From Paracyclopina nana (lineage: Eukaryota > Arthropoda > Copepoda > Cyclopoida > Cyclopettidae), in NCBI GenBank assembly GCA_019096065.1, contig JAGUCH010000008.1, positions 3,291,001 through 3,355,000 on the forward strand: 64,000 nt of DNA, in the 5' to 3' direction. The notes below the pieces were generated by a model. It was given only the letters and a program-made list of their open reading frames with translations, ran no database searches and was not told the origin of the DNA. Of this stretch, positions 58,901 through 64,000 are shown one piece after another (position 1 is the first letter of the stretch; each line of letters starts with the position of its first letter). The position numbers and the translations under genes are program-made.

Positions 58901-61900
58901 TGTCATGTCATCTGACCTTATTTATCTTTCTCATTTTTGAACCCAATCAAGAGACACTCAAAAAAATACAAAGCACTCAAAGACAGAAAAATATCCAGAT
59001 TTTAGATGGTGTGGCCTGTTTGGTTTTTTGCCCTAATGCCATTTTTAGGGGCTTAGCTTTTACTAGAGTTGTAGATCTACATTTTGCTTGGAGACAACAC
59101 GAGATTGGAGATAATGCGAGAGAGTAGTTTGGTTTTCGACGGTTGGTCGTTAGGACCCAAGTCCTGGTCTAGATCAAATCTCAACTATGCTAGAATGAGG
59201 TAAGAAGCCTCCAATTTGATGTCTCATTTTCGGTGGTAGTGCCAAAGGTGAGAAAAAACGAGGCACAATTATGCTTGGGGCGGTGCAAGAGTAAACTGAG
59301 CTTGAAAGTCTTCAATTATCAGCCTCGCGCGACTAGTGAGAAATGATCTCAAAAGAAATCACGCCCATGACTTGTTAAAAAGTATAAAGGCCAAGGCATG
59401 TCTGCTAGTCGAAGACAAATGGCCTGAAAAGTGTCTTCTCGACAGCTACCCATTATAATAGTTGAGGAAAATCTCATTCCAATAAAGTCATCCATCGAAT
59501 TGACCCCCAAAATTTATAGCCTGATGGATCCACTTTTAGATCCATATACCAATGGGTTTTGGTAAATTGGAAAAGCAACCAGGTCTTGTAATTTACAGCA
59601 GTCCCACTTCCGTCACTCTCTATAAAATGGGTCAACAGGAAGATAAACGAGTTGTCCATTTTAACTCAATTTGGCTGCAAGTCCTGTATTTTGCAAGGTA
59701 GCTGAAAACAGGGCCAAGCCCACAGTATTTCCATCCATCGCGAAAAAACAAGTTTTGGCCCATCTATAGATTATTTTGAGAGCTGTAGGTCACAACGACC
59801 ACCGCCACCGTTCATAATGGGATCAAGGAGAAACATTACGGAGTTTAGCAGTTCATCGAACTTGCTTCGTATAGTATATTCCGGAAACTTTCGTTGATGC
59901 ATTTGATAAAAGGGGCCACATCTAATGATGCTTGACGCCTCCATCTCTCACCACATTTTCACTAGATGAAGTCATTCGAGCATCACCTTCTTTTGCTTTT
60001 CCTCCCCAAATATTATGACTCACATCAAAGCCACTTTTCCCTCCTCTTCCTTTGATCAGCAGTCCACTTTGCCATAATGCTATATGGGCCAGGACGAGTG
60101 CATGGAGTGGCCAGTCACAATTGATAATTGTGGTTTTTGCATATGCTCAGCAGGGAGAGCGAAATAGCAATCAATAACAATATTATTTATGCTACAGCTC
60201 TTCCTTATGGGGATGACAACAACGACATCTACTCCAACGATGACTACGAGGATGTGGCAGCCTCTTCAGCCTCAGGAGCCGAGGCTGGGGAAGGAGGGGA
60301 GCAAGTTATACACACCCTGCCCCATTTCACGACTGCAGGCCAAAGCATGCTGGTAAATGAAGGATCCACCATCAAATTGCCTTGCAACGTCAACCGACTG
60401 GGTGAGTAACAGTTTAATTTGGCGCCAGTTATGCACGCTTTAAAAGCACTGCAAAACTACAGCAGTTGTTGTTGTTGTTGCCAAGCCAAGCAATTATTGC
60501 GCGCAGATAGCAAAGGGTTCGAGTTACTCAGAGATAACCGAAAAAAGTGAATGCCTTGCATTTCTTTAAAAGAGAGGCAAAACAGACCGCCTCTTCAAGC
60601 AGTAGTAATAACTTACTCTATCTTCCTTTGTGGGTCAGATTTGGCAAGAAGTTGCTGTATAATAATTGCATTTTCCATGGGAAATAACGTTTTTATATTT
60701 GAAAAGCAATTTGGTGGATGATGTTTGAATTTGCTGAGGGCCACAAGCAAAGGAGTGTCTGTCTGCTGTGAGCAAAAACTGTAGGTTTGGCCAGCAACTT
60801 TATCTCACTCCCATGCAACAGCTTAAGCTATGCCATGGTTTGAAACATGCACAACTCTCATTGACACACTTCTTATTTTACCTCCTCTCTGACTCATGGA
60901 GCCAGATGAATTGTTGTGACACGTGTGTGTCTTGTGTGAAAACCGTGGGTCAGACTGCACGCTGCCCTAAAGCAAGTCAGACCAGCAAATACTATTTTCA
61001 TGAGTCATTTGGGAAAACTTCATTTGGAGAAACCCATGCGCTCCCAAAAGTTTGTCCAGTCGTCAGAAAATAAGAAGAACAAATCTCATAAAATAGTTGA
61101 GAAGTTGCGGCGTTGCGGACAATCTACTTTCGAAATGGAGGGGTTGAAGCAAAAGCAATTACTATTACTACTACGAAGGCAGCACGAGAAAGGGGCTGGA
61201 GATGTTGTGTATCGTGATTCCTGTCGCATGCCTTACATTATTTGGCGAAGCTATACGTGACTTATGGCCGAATTCCTCCTTTTTCACCCGCCACTCTTTT
61301 GCTTTTAGCTATTTATGGCAAATTTTCGCCAATAAAAGTTGAAAGAAGTCGCAAACTCATTAAAGAAAACGAGGTGCAAAAGAATTTTGAGTGGAGTGAC
61401 AAATTGAGTCTCAGCCTTGTGAAAGACTCACTTTGTCTCATACTTTTTTAACAAACGAGACTCTTTTATTCCCACACAACTTGACACAGAGCAGACTGAC
61501 AATGGCCATTTATTTGCGTCTCTCGTTATTGAGTTGCTTTTAGGAGATATGAACAACAGCCATGGCAAGCTGTAAATTAATCATTAATAATTAATTTGCT
61601 CTAGCTCCACATCATCTAGCAGGCCAAAACGAGAAGAGTGGCAGCAAAAAATGAAAAAGCTTCATCTCTATAATTAGCCTAGCTTCTTAGCACAATATAC
61701 TAGGTTCCACCTGTTTGAGATGACATTTTATGGCCTCAATTAAAGCTGAATATGGATCGGTTTTCGATCAATACTGGCAATAAAAGGGGGACGGATATCC
61801 CGTTTTATGATCCATTCTACTTTTGCAAGTTCTGCAGAAAAGTATTGGCTGTACTCTTCAGCTACTATAGTGCCACTAGCTACTACAACACAATTACAAA

Positions 61901-62879
61901 CTTTTATGATATGGCATGAGGGTAGTTGGACCCATTCAATAAACACACTTGGTTGGACGGGTAACTTTTTGGCAAATTGTGACAGTTGTTGGACATACTT
62001 TCTCACTTTTACGATTAGCCATAAAACTCGGCCAATATATGACTGCTATATGGTACCTTTAAGTGTTCGATATGCACGTACCTTGCAGATATGGTGATCG
62101 CGTTGCATTCGTTTTCCATCTTCTTTATGGTCACACCACAGCAAGTTGTGCAAATTTTATTTGACAGGCGCAATTAAGGATTTCACGACTCTTGAAGCGA
62201 TAAAGAGTCACGTAAAAGTGCATTCGCACGATAAAAACGAGTTAGACGACGTCATTTGTTTGATTTAGCCGAGAGTGGAGCTCGAAAAGGGAAAATTCAG
62301 GCATGAAATTGTTCGCCAGTTTCATTAATCGAAGGCAAATGCCTGGTAAATAGCTAGAAAGAAAACTGAAACGGCCGAGGAATTTAAGAATGCCATAAAA
62401 GATTCCAAAGAGTAGCTGTTGAGAGCATAAAATTGATGGCGTTCTCGTCATACTGATACGATCGGGCCATTTTTTCGACGTGCCATCATCTTCCAGCTGC
62501 CGATTACAAACGTAAACAAAAACAATAATAAAAAAAATGTCGCGAAAACGCGCGGGAGAAACCTTGAAAATTGGAATAAAAGCTTTTGGCCGTGTGCAGT
62601 AAAAAAAGGATTATGTGTATTCTTGTTTTTTGCTCGAATTCAACTCGCATTCTTGTCATTTTTCAGAGGGATTTGTGCTGCTTTGGAAAAAAGGCGACGA
62701 TTTCGTGGCTGTTGGAGGTCGCATCGTCAACCCCGGAGATTCGCGGCTCCAATTAGTCAAGGAAGCAAACGGCAACACCCTGGTGATTTCTTTGGCCGAA
62801 GAATCCGATGCTGGCGACTACACTTGCCAAGTGTCCACCTATAAGCCCATTGAGATCAAGCACTCCGTCAAGATTAGAG
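55912..62879 (+). CDS. Immunoglobulin-superfamily cell-surface/secreted protein, 5' part (continues past the window)
   Basis: Coding exons 55912-55960, 60198-60401 and 62667-62879 join with all junctions in phase 1 (1-1-1, typical of extracellular modules). Exon 1 encodes the signal peptide (AKLLYLLLALLPLCGG). Exon 2 encodes an acidic spacer (DDNNDIYSNDDYEDVAA) and the start of an Ig domain (EGSTIKLPCNV). Exon 3 completes it: VLLWKKGDD with the core Trp, a GNTLVISLAEESDAGDYTC block with the D-A-G-x-Y-x-C hallmark, and KHSVKIR as the G strand. This is an I-set/V-like first Ig domain of the kind found in insect Lachesin/Klingon/DIP-like neuronal adhesion proteins. The exact subfamily cannot be decided from one domain. 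The last visible exon ends in phase 1 with GTATGT, so further exons lie beyond 64000. Introns are about 4.2 and 2.3 kb, far longer than in neighbouring genes. Confidence 0.88.
55961..60197 (+). other. Intron 1 of the Ig gene (4.2 kb)
   Basis: Starts GTAAGT and ends CTACAG. It contains no recognised exon, repeat element or nested gene. There is a G run near 56387 and CAG-type triplets near 57780. Long first introns of neuronal genes often carry enhancers, but none can be recognised here. Confidence 0.6.
60402..62666 (+). other. Intron 2 of the Ig gene (2.3 kb)
   Basis: Starts GTGAGT and ends TTTCAG, splitting the Ig domain between the B and C strands. It has a short GTT microsatellite near 60464-60480. 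No coding or mobile sequence is recognised. Confidence 0.6.
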
Positions 62880-64000
62880 GTATGTGTGTGTCTTGTCTAA
62901 CAGGTCATAAATTGAGGAATGCACTACTACTACTTCTAAGACACCCCCAATGACTGATGGACAAACTTTAAATGGCTTTCTACCCTAAAAGGCATATATA
63001 GTATAGCTGTCCGGAATTAGTTTTGCCCAAAGACTACATAGAACAACTACTTCCCCTCCTCAATGAAAGTTTTTCGCTTTAATTGGACCCACCCGAATCG
63101 CTGGCTACTTTTGTTGTTTCTGTTGCTGATATACAGGGTGTGTCTGAGATCTCGGGGCTGACCGAAATATGAGGAATACTGAGTAGATTGCCGTGAAATG
63201 AGCATGACTAGGAGCGTTTTGCATAATAGTCCTGAATAATTACAACCTCTGAAGTGGAAGTTTCTACCTTGTGTAGCTTCTGGATATTGGAATTAGCTAA
63301 ACGACCTAGTACTACTATGTTGTGTAATCCAATTCAGGGAACAGCAAAAGTTTGGCAGTTTTGTTGCGCGAGTTTTCTTCATTTTAGATACTACAAAAGC
63401 TGCAGGGGGAAATTCGTGTCACCGCGGCGCGGCGCCCCTAACTCAATAGAAAACAGCCCACAATGCAGAAATGAAAAGCAGGAAAATGAGACAGAGAACA
63501 TTGCCACCAATTTTTTTCCAAGGAAAAAGACAACTCTTTGTATCATGGAAAATCTTGGCTGGCGGAGAAAAGCTCATTTTTATGGCCTAGAAGCTATCTT
63601 TGCCCTCAATCGATCCTGAAGTCTGAATAGCACTGATAAAGGCTTTTACAAGCCATAAAAGCCGTGCATATAGTGTGTCCACCATTTTTGCTGGAGACAA
63701 ACGCTTCCCAAGGATCAGTCATTGCAGCAGAGGTCGATTTTTCCAAATCATGGATGAGTGGGCTGCTTACACGAGATAAGACGGGGATTCTTCCTGCTAG
63801 TCAAATTTACTTAGCATTGTGGTGGAATCGTTTCTTGTGCACTATTTTCTCCCTAACAAGAATACTGGGGGGAAGTAGAAGCTCTTCCCACTGTAGCAGC
63901 ACATCCCCACCGAATTCACTGTTGTGTACATAATTTGCTCAAAAAGTCCCCAACCCCATGATGGAAGTCTATGTTGCATATAAAGTTTTCTTCCAGTATT
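62880..64000 (+). other. Start of intron 3 of the Ig gene, to the window edge
   Basis: Begins GTATGT after the first Ig domain. No following exon was found before 64000. Frames here lack motifs. Confidence 0.45.

Noticed and set aside
1-64000. CRISPR arrays, operons, prokaryotic features and viral or retroviral coding regions
   Set aside because: The window is eukaryotic with spliced genes. No spaced direct-repeat array, Shine-Dalgarno-linked operon, reverse transcriptase, integrase or capsid-like frame was recognised.

Overview
This is a eukaryotic, animal window. Nearly all genes are split by short GT-AG introns (about 50-150 nt, a few of several kb), and the products are metazoan: DEG/ENaC channels, a Cys-loop receptor, a Ras suppressor 1-like LRR protein, an AGC kinase, a seven-TM receptor, an Ig-superfamily protein and a syndecan-like protein. 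A TATA box plus TCAGTT initiator at 27.8 kb and the style of the ion channels suggest an ecdysozoan, probably an arthropod such as a crustacean. The species cannot be fixed from this sequence.

Layout. 1-2429: no gene seen. 2430-4800 (+): a secreted protein in four exons. 4838-6765 (-): a fatty-acid amide hydrolase-like gene, convergent with the first, lacking its 5' part and carrying a 285-bp MITE inside a conserved exon. 7037-8325 (-): a Cys-loop ligand-gated channel. 9396-13112 (+): two tandem DEG/ENaC channel genes, with a 143-bp perfect foldback element and a tRNA-like sequence between them. 14282-15559 (-): a syndecan-like membrane proteoglycan. 15.6-27.8 kb: a gene-poor stretch with a second copy of the MITE. 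27.8-28.2 kb (+): a small Ser-rich protein behind a clear core promoter. 28483-29285 (+): the RSU1-like gene. 30187-31728 (-): a third DEG/ENaC gene. 33262-34641 (+): an AGC-type kinase with two G-run length anomalies. 36224-37573 (+): an orphan seven-TM receptor.

37849-46175 is the most striking object: an 8.3-kb DNA transposon with 11-bp perfect terminal inverted repeats flanked by TA on both sides. It carries two divergently transcribed, spliced and apparently intact genes. One is a roughly 1084-residue transposase of the CMC/EnSpm type (-). The other is a roughly 905-residue acidic/basic protein that I do not recognise (+). Repeated ACGTACA-like motifs and a 15-bp duplicated motif sit in the ends and the shared promoter.

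46.2-55.9 kb is gene-poor. 55912 to beyond the right edge (+) is an Ig-superfamily gene with large introns, of which the first three coding exons are present.

The genes do not form an operon or a single pathway. Several are neuronal or membrane genes (four ligand-, acid- or stimulus-gated channels, a GPCR-like receptor, an IgSF adhesion protein and a syndecan-like protein), but I see no evidence that they are co-regulated. All exon boundaries were derived by reading splice sites and matching phase by eye, not from transcripts.
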